From Pleomorphomonas oryzae DSM 16300 (GTDB lineage: Bacteria; Pseudomonadota; Alphaproteobacteria; Rhizobiales; Pleomorphomonadaceae), in the NCBI RefSeq assembly GCF_000422965.1, contig NZ_AUHB01000010.1, positions 55,905-119,904 of the forward strand: a stretch of DNA of 64,000 bases, in the 5' to 3' direction. The notes beneath the pieces are model-generated. The model had not been told where the DNA came from, made no database searches, and saw only the letters and a program-made list of their open reading frames with translations. Shown here in pieces: positions 51,686 through 60,479 of this stretch (positions are counted from its first letter, which is position 1; each line of letters opens with the position of its first letter). A program made the position numbers and the translations under genes.

Positions 51686-53152
51686 ATGACGGGAACACCC
51701 GTGCCCGAGCCCAGTGAGCGTCGCGGCCGCATCTCCGCCGGCCTCGACCGGCTGGACGACTTCACCCGGCACGTCCGCGTTTTCGTCAGCCGCTATAGCC
51801 CGAGGGTGCTGCGCCGCGCCTGGGTCGGCACCGGCCATGCCATCAACCGGTGGCTGCCCAAGGGCCTGCTCGGCCGGTCGCTCCTGATCGTCGTCGTGCC
51901 GATGCTGATCCTGCTCAGCGTTCTCACCGGCGTATTCATGGATCGCCACTGGATCCTGGTCACCCAGCGCCTGTCGGATGCCGTCGCCGGCCAGATTGTC
52001 GGCCTTGCCACCATTGCCGACACCAACGATCTCACCGACCTGCAGCGGGCTGCGATCGTTGCGTCCACTGGCGGGGCCATGGGTCTCAATGTGGAGATCA
52101 TGCCGACCAGCGAGATCGGCCGGTTACGCCGCTCCTCGACCGACATCGTCCACTCGATGCTGGCCGACGGCATCCTGAAGCGCACGCATATGCCGTTCTC
52201 CATCCGCGACCTCAAAGACGACAATCGCATCGAGGTGCGGATGGTGGTCCATGGCGGCGTGCTGCGGGTGGAATTCGCCCGCAACCTCGCCTACGCCGCC
52301 AATTGGCACTTCTTCCTCGTGTGGATGGTCTGTACCGCCCTGTTCCTGGTGCTGGTATCGCTGATCTTCCTGCGCAACCAGATCAAGCCGATCGAGCGGC
52401 TGGCCGCCGCCGCCGACGCCTTCGGTCGGGGACGGCCGGTGGAAGGCTTTGCGCCGTCCGGCGCTCGCGAGGTCCGGCAGGCCGCCCACGCCTTCATCGG
52501 CATGCGCCGCCGCCTCGAACGGCAGATCGAGCAGCGCACCACCATGCTGGCCGGCGTCGGCCACGATCTCAAGACCATCCTCACCCGCTTCCGCCTCGGC
52601 CTCGCCCTGCTGCCGGAAGGAGAGGAAACCGCCGACCTCCGCTCCGATGTGGCGGAGATGGAGGCCATGCTGGAGGCCTATGTCGATTTCGCCCGGGGCG
52701 ACGCCGATGAGGCGCCACAGCCGATGGATGTCGAGGCGACGATCGCCGACTGCCTGCGCCAGATGGCGGAGCCTGTCGGGCGAACGGTGCATTCCACCTT
52801 CACCGGCGACGGCGCGCTGACGCTGCGCCCCACCGCCTTCCGCCGGCTGATCGCCAACCTCGTCGGCAATGCTGCCCGTTATGGTCGCTCGGCAATCTGG
52901 GTCACCGGCGAGCGGCGAGAGGGCTGGCTATCGATCGTCGTCGAGGACGACGGGCCCGGCATTCCCGACAGCGAGCTGGAGGCGGTGTTCCGCCCCTTCT
53001 ACCGGCTGGACGCGGCGCGCAATCAGGATGTGCCCGGCACCGGCCTCGGTCTTGCCATCGCCCGCGACGTCGCCCGCAGCCACGGCGGCGACATCGAGCT
53101 CGGCCCCAGCCCGCACGGCGGCCTCAAAGCGACGATCCGCCTGCCGGCGTGA
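51686..53152 (+). CDS. EnvZ-like sensor histidine kinase
   Basis: A 488-residue membrane kinase. TM1 is at about residues 64-84 and TM2 at about 213-233, around a periplasmic sensor of some 130 residues. HAMP, H-box (GHDLKTILTRFRL, His about 293) and ATPase domain (N-box NLVGNAARYG, G1 VEDDGPGIP, G2 GTGLGLAIA) follow. The H-box lacks the usual Pro (TPLT is TILT here). ATG at 51686 has AGAGGA upstream. It should phosphorylate the regulator encoded just before it. Confidence 0.92.
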   Translation: MTGTPVPEPSERRGRISAGLDRLDDFTRHVRVFVSRYSPRVLRRAWVGTGHAINRWLPKGLLGRSLLIVVVPMLILLSVLTGVFMDRHWILVTQRLSDAVAGQIVGLATIADTNDLTDLQRAAIVASTGGAMGLNVEIMPTSEIGRLRRSSTDIVHSMLADGILKRTHMPFSIRDLKDDNRIEVRMVVHGGVLRVEFARNLAYAANWHFFLVWMVCTALFLVLVSLIFLRNQIKPIERLAAAADAFGRGRPVEGFAPSGAREVRQAAHAFIGMRRRLERQIEQRTTMLAGVGHDLKTILTRFRLGLALLPEGEETADLRSDVAEMEAMLEAYVDFARGDADEAPQPMDVEATIADCLRQMAEPVGRTVHSTFTGDGALTLRPTAFRRLIANLVGNAARYGRSAIWVTGERREGWLSIVVEDDGPGIPDSELEAVFRPFYRLDAARNQDVPGTGLGLAIARDVARSHGGDIELGPSPHGGLKATIRLPA

Positions 53153-53243
53153 AGCCGCTGCCGCCTACGTCGCCACAACATCAGCCCGAGCCCCTGGGTG
53201 ACGACTCCCTAGACAGATTTCGTATTTCAATAAATTTCCGCCG

Positions 53244-54224
53244 ATGTTAAGGAGGGCTGCAAACTATTTCACGGAGGTCGATCTGTCAGAGTCCATCGGA
53301 CAGGAGTCGGGTTCATCGCGGGCCCTGCTGCACACAGTCGCCAAGCTGTACTACCTGTCGAACATCCCCCAGAACGAGATCGCCCGACAGCTCGACCTCT
53401 CAACAGCCACGATTTCGAGGTTGCTCAAGCGGGCGCGCGAGGAAGGCATCGTCCGCATCGAAGTTCGCGATCTGGTGGGACCGGATGATCTGGCGCGGGA
53501 CCTCGAACGCGCGCTGGGGCTGAAGCGGGCCGTGGTTGCCGAGGTGCCCGAGGTCAACGCGGTAACTTCGCTGGCTGGCGCCGTTTCGGGTTGCCTGGCC
53601 GACGCAGGCCTCCACCCCGGTTCGGTGGTTGCCATCGGCTGGGGGCGCGCCGTCCGGGATATCATCCAAGGTGGTCTTCAAAAGTTTCCCGGCGTCATCA
53701 CCGTCCCGGCCAACGGCGGCATGCAGGAAACAGCCGACCATTTTCAGATCAACGAATTCGTTCGCCTGGCGGCCGAGCAGATGGGCGGCACGCCGCGCTT
53801 TCTGCACGCTCCCTACCTGCCGTCGAGCGCCCTGCGTGAAGCTTTCCTGAGCGATCCCAGCATCCGCGAGACCATTGCCCTTTGGGAGCGCACGGATGCG
53901 GCCCTGGTCGGCATCGGTCTGCCGCATCTGTCGCCGACGCCCGGCCAGCTCGGCGTGACGGCTGATGAGCGCCAGCTCACCAACGCGGCGGGCGACGTCA
54001 TCCGCCACTATTTCGATACCAACGGACAGCTGGTCTCCTGGAGCGGCGCCGACCGGCTGATCGCCCTGTCGGTGGAACAGCTGAGAAAAATTCCGTTCGT
54101 CATCGGCGTCGCCGTCTCGACCGCCAAGGCCGCCGCCATCGTCGGCGCAGCCCGGTCGCGCCTGATCAATACCCTGGTCACCGACGTGCGAACCGCCCAG
54201 GCCGTTCTCGATCTCTGCAGCTAA
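53244..54224 (+). CDS. SorC-family sugar-binding regulator
   Basis: A 326-residue SorC/DeoR-type regulator. The HTH is AKLYYLSNIPQNEIARQLDLSTATISRLLKRAREEGIV at about residues 33-70. A phosphosugar-binding domain follows, with VVAIGWGRAVRDII. The ATG at 53244 has no ribosome site; an AAGGAGGG lies after it instead. The RNA may therefore be leaderless, or the real start may be further in. It precedes, in the same direction, the CUT2 operon that it probably controls. Confidence 0.88.
   Translation: MLRRAANYFTEVDLSESIGQESGSSRALLHTVAKLYYLSNIPQNEIARQLDLSTATISRLLKRAREEGIVRIEVRDLVGPDDLARDLERALGLKRAVVAEVPEVNAVTSLAGAVSGCLADAGLHPGSVVAIGWGRAVRDIIQGGLQKFPGVITVPANGGMQETADHFQINEFVRLAAEQMGGTPRFLHAPYLPSSALREAFLSDPSIRETIALWERTDAALVGIGLPHLSPTPGQLGVTADERQLTNAAGDVIRHYFDTNGQLVSWSGADRLIALSVEQLRKIPFVIGVAVSTAKAAAIVGAARSRLINTLVTDVRTAQAVLDLCS
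53259..53274. promoter_or_regulatory. Candidate SorC site near the SorC start
   Basis: GCAAACTATTTCACGG matches GCAAGTTATTTCACGG (54423-54438, before the sugar operon) at 14 of 16 positions. This copy falls within the first codons of the annotated SorC gene, another hint that the gene may start later. Confidence 0.5.
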
Positions 54225-54590
54225 AGCCATCGCTGCCAGAGTCGGGAACGAGACAGACAGTCGATAACCACCGGACATACAATCACATAGCCAACCTGAA
54301 CCGGCGCGAGGCTCTCCGAGCTCACGCCGGGAAGACCCATGCGGCGCCACCGGATGTTCCGCCAGCGCGGCATCGGTGCGCGTCGTCACGTCGCGCGCCA
54401 GCAGGGTTTGATACCGGTCTCCGCAAGTTATTTCACGGCATCTGGACGATTCCAGAAATTTTCATCAGTCCCTATTGAAATTTGTTTCGGAAAGATGTTA
54501 CGTCTCTCTCACCGATCTCGTGTGGCCAAGCAGGGCCGCTCAGGCGGAAGGCGCGTTTGAGGAAACGCCGCCGGATTTGGGAGGAAACTC
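54225..54590. other. Intergenic region before the CUT2 operon
   Basis: 366 bp without a gene. It holds the SorC-like motif at 54423-54438 and, 17 bp further, an inverted repeat (ATTTTCA ... TTGAAAT, about 54458-54481). It probably contains the promoter of the sugar operon. Confidence 0.5.
54423..54438. promoter_or_regulatory. Candidate SorC site before the CUT2 operon
   Basis: GCAAGTTATTTCACGG, nearly the same as the site at 53259-53274. ATTTCA half-sites recur nearby, including the repeat centred near 54470. Confidence 0.5.
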
Positions 54591-55568
54591 ATGAAAAAGA
54601 TTGCAGCTGCGCTCGCCGCCGTTCTCGTATCGACGACCGCCGTCACGGCGGCTTCGCTGAAGCCCGCCGACATCACCATCGCCCTCGTCTACGGCATCAA
54701 GGGCGACCCCTTCTACGTCACCATGGAAAAGGGCGCGCGCGCCAAGGCCAAGGAGCTCGGCATCACGCTGGTTGCCGATGGCCCCTCCCAGTGGAATCCG
54801 CAGCTTCAGACGCCGCTGATCGACGCCATGATCGCCAAGAAGGTCAACGGCATGGTAGCCGTGCCCAACGATCCGACCGCCATGATCGCCGTTCTCGAAC
54901 GCGCGTCTCAGGCCGGCATCGTCCTCGCCACGGCCGACACCTTCATTGGCGATGGCGACTACAAGAAGGGCACCGTGACCTTCCCGGTGGCCGGCGTGTC
55001 GTCCGACAACTTTGCCGGCGGTGAGACGGCCTGTAAGGCCCTGATCGACGGCATGGGCGGCAAGGGCTCGCTCTACGTGCTCGTCTCGACGCCGAACGTT
55101 CCCTCCGACACGCTGCGCCGCGACGGGTGCAAGGCCGCCGTCGAAGCGACCAAGGGCGCGGTCAAGCTGGCCGGTGTCGATTACACCCAGAGCAACGCCA
55201 CGACGGCCACCAACCTGACGCAGGCCGCGCTGCAGCGCGACAAGACCATCGGCGCCGTCTTCGGCGGCAATCTGTTCAGCGCCCAGGGCGCCGCCGCCGC
55301 CGTTCGCACCGCCAACCTGCAGGGCACCGTCAAGATCGCCAGCTTCGATGCGCCTGAGGAAGCCATCGCCAGCCTGAAGGACGGCCTGATCGATATCGTC
55401 ATCGCCCAGCAACCCGGCCAGATCGGCGCAGTCGCCGTCCAGTCGGTCTACGACTCCCTGATGGGCAAGACCGACATTGCCGCCAAGGTGGCCGTCCCCT
55501 TCGTGACGATCACCCGCGACAACGTCGACAGCCCGGAAGCCCAGTCGGCAATCTACAAGGCCAAATAA
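54591..55568 (+). CDS. CUT2 sugar ABC transporter substrate-binding protein
   Basis: A 325-residue type-1 periplasmic binding protein (ribose/fructose class). Its signal peptide ends at about residue 22 (AAALAAVLVSTTAVTAA). ITIALVYGIKGDPFYVTMEKGARAKAKELGI opens the first lobe, and SFDAPEEAIASLKDGLIDIVIAQQPGQIG closes the second. It should bind a monosaccharide. A GGGAGGAAA ribosome site precedes the ATG. A perfect hairpin follows the stop. Confidence 0.93.
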   Translation: MKKIAAALAAVLVSTTAVTAASLKPADITIALVYGIKGDPFYVTMEKGARAKAKELGITLVADGPSQWNPQLQTPLIDAMIAKKVNGMVAVPNDPTAMIAVLERASQAGIVLATADTFIGDGDYKKGTVTFPVAGVSSDNFAGGETACKALIDGMGGKGSLYVLVSTPNVPSDTLRRDGCKAAVEATKGAVKLAGVDYTQSNATTATNLTQAALQRDKTIGAVFGGNLFSAQGAAAAVRTANLQGTVKIASFDAPEEAIASLKDGLIDIVIAQQPGQIGAVAVQSVYDSLMGKTDIAAKVAVPFVTITRDNVDSPEAQSAIYKAK

Positions 55569-55581
55569 GACGGCAAGACCC

Positions 55582-55607
55582 GTCTGGGAGACTCCACTCT
55601 CCCAGAC
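55582..55607 (+). promoter_or_regulatory. Hairpin between binding-protein and permease genes
   Basis: GTCTGGGAGA (55582-55591), loop CTCCAC and TCTCCCAGAC (55598-55607) form a perfect 10-bp stem 14 bp after the stop, without a T-tract. Confidence 0.65.
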
Positions 55608-55746
55608 GCCTGCCAAGCGCGGCGCCGGGTCGATCTTCCCTCCACGCGACCCGGAGCCGCCTCGGCGGCCTCACCGCCCATCGACAGGTCGATGGCGTTC
55701 GGCGCGGTGCGCGCCCCCTTCCCCTTCCAGCTCAAGGACGCGCTCC

Positions 55747-56856
55747 ATGAGTGCCAAATCAACCAGCCTTTCGTCCCCGGCCCAAGATGCCTCCGCGGGG
55801 CAAGACGAAGTCCTGGCGCCTTCCAATCTCGTCGCCTTTGCCGGACGCATGTGGGCCGTTCTGTTTCTGATCGCCCTGATCGTCTTCTTCTCGATCACCG
55901 CGCCGGGTTTCTTCGATCTGTTCAACTTCCAGGCGGTCGGCGCCAACATGGCCGTGCTGCTGGTGCTGGGCCTCGGGCAGACCTTCGTCATCATTTCCGC
56001 CGGCATCGACCTGTCGACCGGCTTCGTGATGGGGCTGTCCAGCGTCGCCAGCGCCATCGTCATGCAGGCGCTGACCGGCTACCCGCTGCCGGTAATCATC
56101 CTGCTCGGCCTGATGACGACGCTGTTCATCGGTCTGGCCGCCGGCGCGGTCAACGGCGTGCTCGTTGCCTATATGCGCGTGCCGCCGTTCATCGCCACGC
56201 TCGGCACCTTGTCGGTCGCCGAAGGCGTTGCCTACGTGCTGTCGGGAGGTCCGCCGGTTTCCATCAGCACGCGTGGTCTCGGCTTCTTCGGCAACGGCTT
56301 CCTGGCCTATTTCCATCCCGAAGCCGGCCTCAGCTTCCTGGCCATGCCGAGCGGCGTGACGGGAACGGCCGTGCGCGATGTTCTCGGCTTCTTCCCGCTG
56401 CAGGTCGTCTACATCGTCATTCTCGCCTCGTTCTGCGGCTGGCTGCTCGGCAGCACCCGCTTCGGTCGGCACGTCTATGCCGTCGGCGGCAATCCCAAGG
56501 CCGCGTCGCGGGCCGGCATTCCGCTCGCCTGGACGCTGTTCAAGATCTACGTGCTCTGCGCCGTCTCGGCGTCGCTCGCCGGCTTTCTCTATGTGCTGCG
56601 CTTCAATGGCGGCGTCGCCAATGCCGGCGACGCGCTGATGCTGTCCTCGGTCGCGGCCATCGCCATCGGCGGCGCGTCGATGCTGGGCGGCCAGGGCCGC
56701 ATCCTCGGCACGGTTGTCGGCGCCCTGGTGATCGCCGTCATCCAGAACGGCCTCGTCATCCTCGGCATCGACCCCTTCTGGCAATACGTCGCCGTCGGCG
56801 CCGTCATCATCATGGCCGTCCTGGTGGATCAGGCCAAGGGGAGGTTCTTCCCATGA
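55747..56856 (+). CDS. CUT2 sugar ABC permease
   Basis: A 369-residue RbsC/FrcC-type permease with about ten membrane segments. The signature GLGQTFVIISAGIDLSTGFVMGLSSVASAIVM is at about residues 75-106, and GGNPKAASRAGIP is the cytoplasmic coupling region. The stop overlaps the ATPase start (ATGA). Confidence 0.93.
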   Translation: MSAKSTSLSSPAQDASAGQDEVLAPSNLVAFAGRMWAVLFLIALIVFFSITAPGFFDLFNFQAVGANMAVLLVLGLGQTFVIISAGIDLSTGFVMGLSSVASAIVMQALTGYPLPVIILLGLMTTLFIGLAAGAVNGVLVAYMRVPPFIATLGTLSVAEGVAYVLSGGPPVSISTRGLGFFGNGFLAYFHPEAGLSFLAMPSGVTGTAVRDVLGFFPLQVVYIVILASFCGWLLGSTRFGRHVYAVGGNPKAASRAGIPLAWTLFKIYVLCAVSASLAGFLYVLRFNGGVANAGDALMLSSVAAIAIGGASMLGGQGRILGTVVGALVIAVIQNGLVILGIDPFWQYVAVGAVIIMAVLVDQAKGRFFP

Positions 56857-57656
56857 CCATGCTCGCCCCTCACTCCGTCTCAGGTGCCGCGTCGATCCCC
56901 CAGGCCCCGCATCCCGAAGGCCTAACCCCGGTCCTGCGCTGCCGCAAGATCACCAAGCGCTTCGGCGGTCTCGTCGCCGTCGATCAGGTCGACTTCGACG
57001 TCTATCCAGGCGAAACCGTCGCGCTGCTCGGCGACAATGGCGCCGGCAAGTCGACGCTGATCCAGACGGTCGCCGGCGTTCATCGGCCGGACGGCGGCAC
57101 CATCGAACTCGATGGCAAGGAAGTCGACATCCCCTCGCCCTTGCAGGCCCGCGACCTCGGCATCGAAACGGTGTTCCAGGACCTGGCGCTCTGCGACAAC
57201 CTCGGCGCGGCGGAGAACATCTTCCTCGGCCGCGAGGTCCCCGGCAAAGCCTATGGCTTCTTGCCCGGATTGAACAACGCCAGGATGCGGTCCGAGGCGA
57301 AAGCCGTCCTGTCGGAACTGCACATCAACATCCGCAATCTCGAAGCTCCGGTTCGCACGCTATCCGGCGGACAGCGCCAGGCGACGGCCATCGCGCGCGC
57401 CGTCTACTGGAAAGCCAAGCTGATGATCATGGACGAGCCGACCGCCGCCCTCGGCGTGCCCGAGCAGAAGAAGGTGCTGTCGCTGATCGAGACGCTGAAG
57501 TCGCGCGGCGTGCCGGTGATCATCATCTCCCACAACATGCAGGACGTTTTCGAGGTCGCCGACCGGCTGTTCATCATGCGCCGCGGCCGCGCCGTCGCCG
57601 ACCTCAGAGCCGCCGACACCAACGCCAACGAAGTCGTCCGCCTGATGGTCGGCTGA
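56853..57656 (+). CDS. CUT2 sugar ABC ATPase, single-domain FrcA type
   Basis: A 267-residue ATPase with one nucleotide-binding domain, unlike the two-domain RbsA. Walker A is GDNGAGKST, the signature is LSGGQRQ, and Walker B is LMIMDEPTAALG. The fructose transporter FrcA of rhizobia has this form. A much longer frame that starts inside the permease gene is rejected; the ATGA overlap sets the start. Confidence 0.93.
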   Translation: MTMLAPHSVSGAASIPQAPHPEGLTPVLRCRKITKRFGGLVAVDQVDFDVYPGETVALLGDNGAGKSTLIQTVAGVHRPDGGTIELDGKEVDIPSPLQARDLGIETVFQDLALCDNLGAAENIFLGREVPGKAYGFLPGLNNARMRSEAKAVLSELHINIRNLEAPVRTLSGGQRQATAIARAVYWKAKLMIMDEPTAALGVPEQKKVLSLIETLKSRGVPVIIISHNMQDVFEVADRLFIMRRGRAVADLRAADTNANEVVRLMVG

Positions 57657-57700
57657 CCGCCTTCCGGCAAATCCAATCAATAGCGAACAGGAAATTCAAA

Positions 57701-58618
57701 ATGCCCAACAGGATGACAACCGCGGAGTATCGCGGCTACCAGCAGATCTGCGGCGCCAACGGCCGCATGATGGTGGTGGCCTGCGACCAGCGCGGCGCCA
57801 TGCGCCAGATCCTCGCATCGACCCCCGAGGAGCGGGCCAAGATCGACGAAAACAAGCTCGGCGACGTCAAGTCCGACATCGTCGCCTATCTTGCCAACTC
57901 CGCCTCCTGCGTGCTGCTCGATCCGGTTTGCGCCGTGCCGCGCGTCATCGACGACGGTGTACTCGGCCGCAACACCGCACTGCTGATCGGCCTCGATGCG
58001 TCCGGTTGGGACGTCGACGCCAAAGGCTACCGTCTGTCCAAGCTGGTGCCGGGTGTCGATGCCCGTCGGGTCCGCGAGCTGGGCGGCACAGGCGGCAAGC
58101 TGATGGTCTACCTGCGTCCCGACCGTCCCGAAGCCAACACGCACAACATCAAGATCATCCGCGATTGCGTCGCCGACTTCGCCAAGGAAGACCTGCTCCT
58201 GGTCGTCGAAATCCTGACCTACGCCTTCGACGGCGAGGACGAGGCGGCCTACAAGGCAAAGTTCGGCGAGTTGATCGAGGGCTGTGCCCGCATCGCGCTC
58301 GACAACGGCTCCAAGGTTTTGAAACTGCCGTACCCGGGCAGCGCCGCCTCCTGCCGCGCCATTTCCGACATGGCCGGCGACGTGCCCTGGGCCGTGCTGT
58401 CGGCGGGCGTCGACCACAAGACTTTCCTCGGTCAGGTGGAAACGGCCATGCGAAACGGCGCCTCCGGTGTCATTGCCGGTCGCGCGCTCTGGAAGGACTG
58501 CATCTCGCTCGATCGCAAGGTGGAGCAGGACCGACTCGCCAATATCGCCACGCCGCGCCTCAAGGAAATCCAGAAGATTCTGGAAGCCTTCGCCGCGCCG
58601 GCCCTTGTGCCGGCCTGA
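57701..58618 (+). CDS. LacD/YihT-like aldolase
   Basis: A 305-residue member of the DeoC/LacD aldolase family. MMVVACDQRGAMRQ opens the barrel, GSKVLKLPYPG carries the probable Schiff-base Lys, and PWAVLSAGVDHKTF plus GASGVIAGRALWKD close it. LacD cleaves tagatose 1,6-bisphosphate and YihT cleaves 6-deoxy-6-sulfofructose 1-phosphate; the motifs here fit both. It should split the phosphorylated sugar brought in by the operon. GGAAA precedes the ATG. No kinase for a ketose 1-phosphate is nearby except the ROK protein. Confidence 0.85.
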   Translation: MPNRMTTAEYRGYQQICGANGRMMVVACDQRGAMRQILASTPEERAKIDENKLGDVKSDIVAYLANSASCVLLDPVCAVPRVIDDGVLGRNTALLIGLDASGWDVDAKGYRLSKLVPGVDARRVRELGGTGGKLMVYLRPDRPEANTHNIKIIRDCVADFAKEDLLLVVEILTYAFDGEDEAAYKAKFGELIEGCARIALDNGSKVLKLPYPGSAASCRAISDMAGDVPWAVLSAGVDHKTFLGQVETAMRNGASGVIAGRALWKDCISLDRKVEQDRLANIATPRLKEIQKILEAFAAPALVPA

Positions 58619-58625
58619 GCACAAA

Positions 58626-58729
58626 GCATCGGACCGAAAAGTGGGAACCGGTTTTCGGAAATCCGATGCGACAACAAGAGCTGGAGCATCGGACCGAAAA
58701 GTGGGAACCGGTTTTCGGAAATCCGATGC
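58626..58729. repeat. Two tandem rhizobial palindromes
   Basis: Two identical 44-bp copies lie at 58626-58669 and 58686-58729, with a 60-bp period. The outer arms are GCATCGGA / TCCGATGC and the inner arms CCGAAAA / TTTTCGG. They are the same unit as at 35952-35998. They lie right after the aldolase stop and may act as mRNA-end hairpins. Confidence 0.85.
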
Positions 58730-58747
58730 GACAATCTAGACGAAAGG

Positions 58748-58765
58748 AGCGGCCCAAGGGCCGCT
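58748..58765 (+). terminator. Hairpin after the aldolase gene
   Basis: AGCGGCCC-AA-GGGCCGCT, a perfect 8-bp stem followed by TCCTC. The two-base loop is short, so the inner pairs would open. Termination is probably partial. Confidence 0.45.
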
Positions 58766-58827
58766 TCCTCGCGCGCGTTTTCGTACGCTTTCGAATTATG
58801 ATCCCCCGCTAAAATAACGAGGCCCCC

Positions 58828-59787
58828 ATGACTGACGGCGCAACGGCTCTCGGAATCGACGTTGGCGGTACAAACTTGCGCATCGCCGAAATCGACGCGT
58901 CCGGCCACATCCTGTCGCGCCATGCCGAGGGGGTCACCAACGGGCGGGATGCCTTCTCGAACCGACTTGCCGAGCTGGTCGCCAGCTGCCGAAGCCCCAA
59001 CGTCGGGGCCATCGGCATCGGCATCCCCGGCCGCGTCAACGCGGCGGCCGGTCTGGTCTTGTCGGCGGGCTATCTGGATATCGGCGGGCTGCCGCTGGCC
59101 GCCTGGCTCGGCGCCGCCACGGGGCTTCCGGTAGTCGTCGAGAACGACTGTTCCATGGCGCTGATTGCCGAATGCGCCATCGGCGCCGCGCGTGGCGCCG
59201 AAAACGTGGTGATGTTCACCATCGGCACCGGCATCGGCGGCGCCATCGTCCAGGGCGGCCGACCGCTTCATGGCCACGCCACCGCCGGTCAGCTCGGCCA
59301 TATCACGGTTCGCCCCGGCGGGGAGCGGTGCAATTGCGGGCGACACGGCTGCGTCGAAACGACGAGTTCCGGCACATCACTGGGCCGCTTGATCCGCGAG
59401 GTCGGGCTCGCCCCTGAGACAACGGTGGAGACCCTGTTCGCTCGGTCCGAAGCCGGCGACGAGGTCACCGAGGCCGTGTTGCGCGCCTGGGCGGAGCCGA
59501 TGCGCGACGCGGCCACCTCGATGGCCGCTGCTTTCGATCCCGACCTCATCGTGTTCGGCGGCGGTCTCGGGGACGCGATGGTCCGGGCGCTCGGGCATCT
59601 GCCACCCGAGAACAGCTGGTACAGCTACGACATCCGGGCGGCGGCACTTGGCGATGACGCCGGTGTCATCGGCAGCGGACTATGGGCGCTGGCGGCACAT
59701 CGTCGTGAAGGAGTGCCGCAGTCCAGCTTGCCGGTCTTCGCGGCTGATGTCGGCCGTGTGCCTGCCTTTACCCCGCAACAGCCGTGA
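58828..59787 (+). CDS. ROK-family sugar kinase
   Basis: A 319-residue ROK protein. The ATP motif LGIDVGGTNLRIAEID is at about residues 8-23. The catalytic Asp lies in VENDCSMA, TIGTGIGGAIV follows, and the zinc motif CNCGRHGCVE is at about residues 168-177. There is no DNA-binding N-terminus, so it is an enzyme, probably phosphorylating the imported sugar. The following gene starts one base after its stop. Confidence 0.92.
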   Translation: MTDGATALGIDVGGTNLRIAEIDASGHILSRHAEGVTNGRDAFSNRLAELVASCRSPNVGAIGIGIPGRVNAAAGLVLSAGYLDIGGLPLAAWLGAATGLPVVVENDCSMALIAECAIGAARGAENVVMFTIGTGIGGAIVQGGRPLHGHATAGQLGHITVRPGGERCNCGRHGCVETTSSGTSLGRLIREVGLAPETTVETLFARSEAGDEVTEAVLRAWAEPMRDAATSMAAAFDPDLIVFGGGLGDAMVRALGHLPPENSWYSYDIRAAALGDDAGVIGSGLWALAAHRREGVPQSSLPVFAADVGRVPAFTPQQP

Positions 59788-59788
59788 G

Positions 59789-60361
59789 ATGTGTTCAATG
59801 CATCCGGTCTTTCTCGTCAACGGCGTGCCGGCCAGCGGCAAATCCACCGTCGCGGCCATCATTGCCAGGCACCTGTCCCTGCCCGTTCTGACGGTCGACA
59901 CCATCAAGGAAGCCTTTTTCGACCATCTCGGCATTGGCGACAGGGACTATAGCCGCAAGCTCGGACGAGCGAGCTATCAGGCGATCTTCTCCAGCATTGC
60001 CGGTTTTCCGGACGACCTCGGCGCCATCGTCGACGCCTGGCACAAGTTCGTGCCCCTCGACGTGCTCGAAGCCCATCTCGCCCGCGCCAAGGCAGGCCCG
60101 ATCGTCGAGGTCTGGTGTCACGCACCTCCAGAGGTCTGCGCCGAACGCTACCGCGCCCGTGCCGCGTTTCGCCACCCCGGCCATCCACCTGCCGGCTACG
60201 CCCCCGAGTTGGCGGAACTGGCGGCTCGCGCCACGCCCATCGGGCATTGGCCCATCGTCGACGTCGAGACACTAGAGCCCCCCGACGAAGACGAATTGAT
60301 ACTGCGGATCAGAAAGGCCACCACCCCGGTGGAGCGAACTCGGCATGTGAATCCCGGCTGA
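59789..60361 (+). CDS. P-loop kinase-like protein (AAA family)
   Basis: A 190-residue P-loop protein. FLVNGVPASGKSTVAAIIA (about residues 7-25) is Walker A, and TVDTIKEAFFDHLG follows. It resembles zeta-toxin/chloramphenicol-phosphotransferase-like small-molecule kinases. It starts one base after the ROK stop, so the two are co-translated. ATG at 59798 is an alternative. The substrate is unknown but is likely linked to the sugar pathway. Confidence 0.82.
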   Translation: MCSMHPVFLVNGVPASGKSTVAAIIARHLSLPVLTVDTIKEAFFDHLGIGDRDYSRKLGRASYQAIFSSIAGFPDDLGAIVDAWHKFVPLDVLEAHLARAKAGPIVEVWCHAPPEVCAERYRARAAFRHPGHPPAGYAPELAELAARATPIGHWPIVDVETLEPPDEDELILRIRKATTPVERTRHVNPG

Positions 60362-60479
60362 TGCCGGCGTAACCCCCAGGGCGTTGAAAGCCTCCGGCCG
60401 TGGTATACTTGTGCGTCGATCGACGCGATCGATTGCTGCTGCCCGCATGCGCCGAGCTTTTGAAAAAGGGGGAAGTCCC

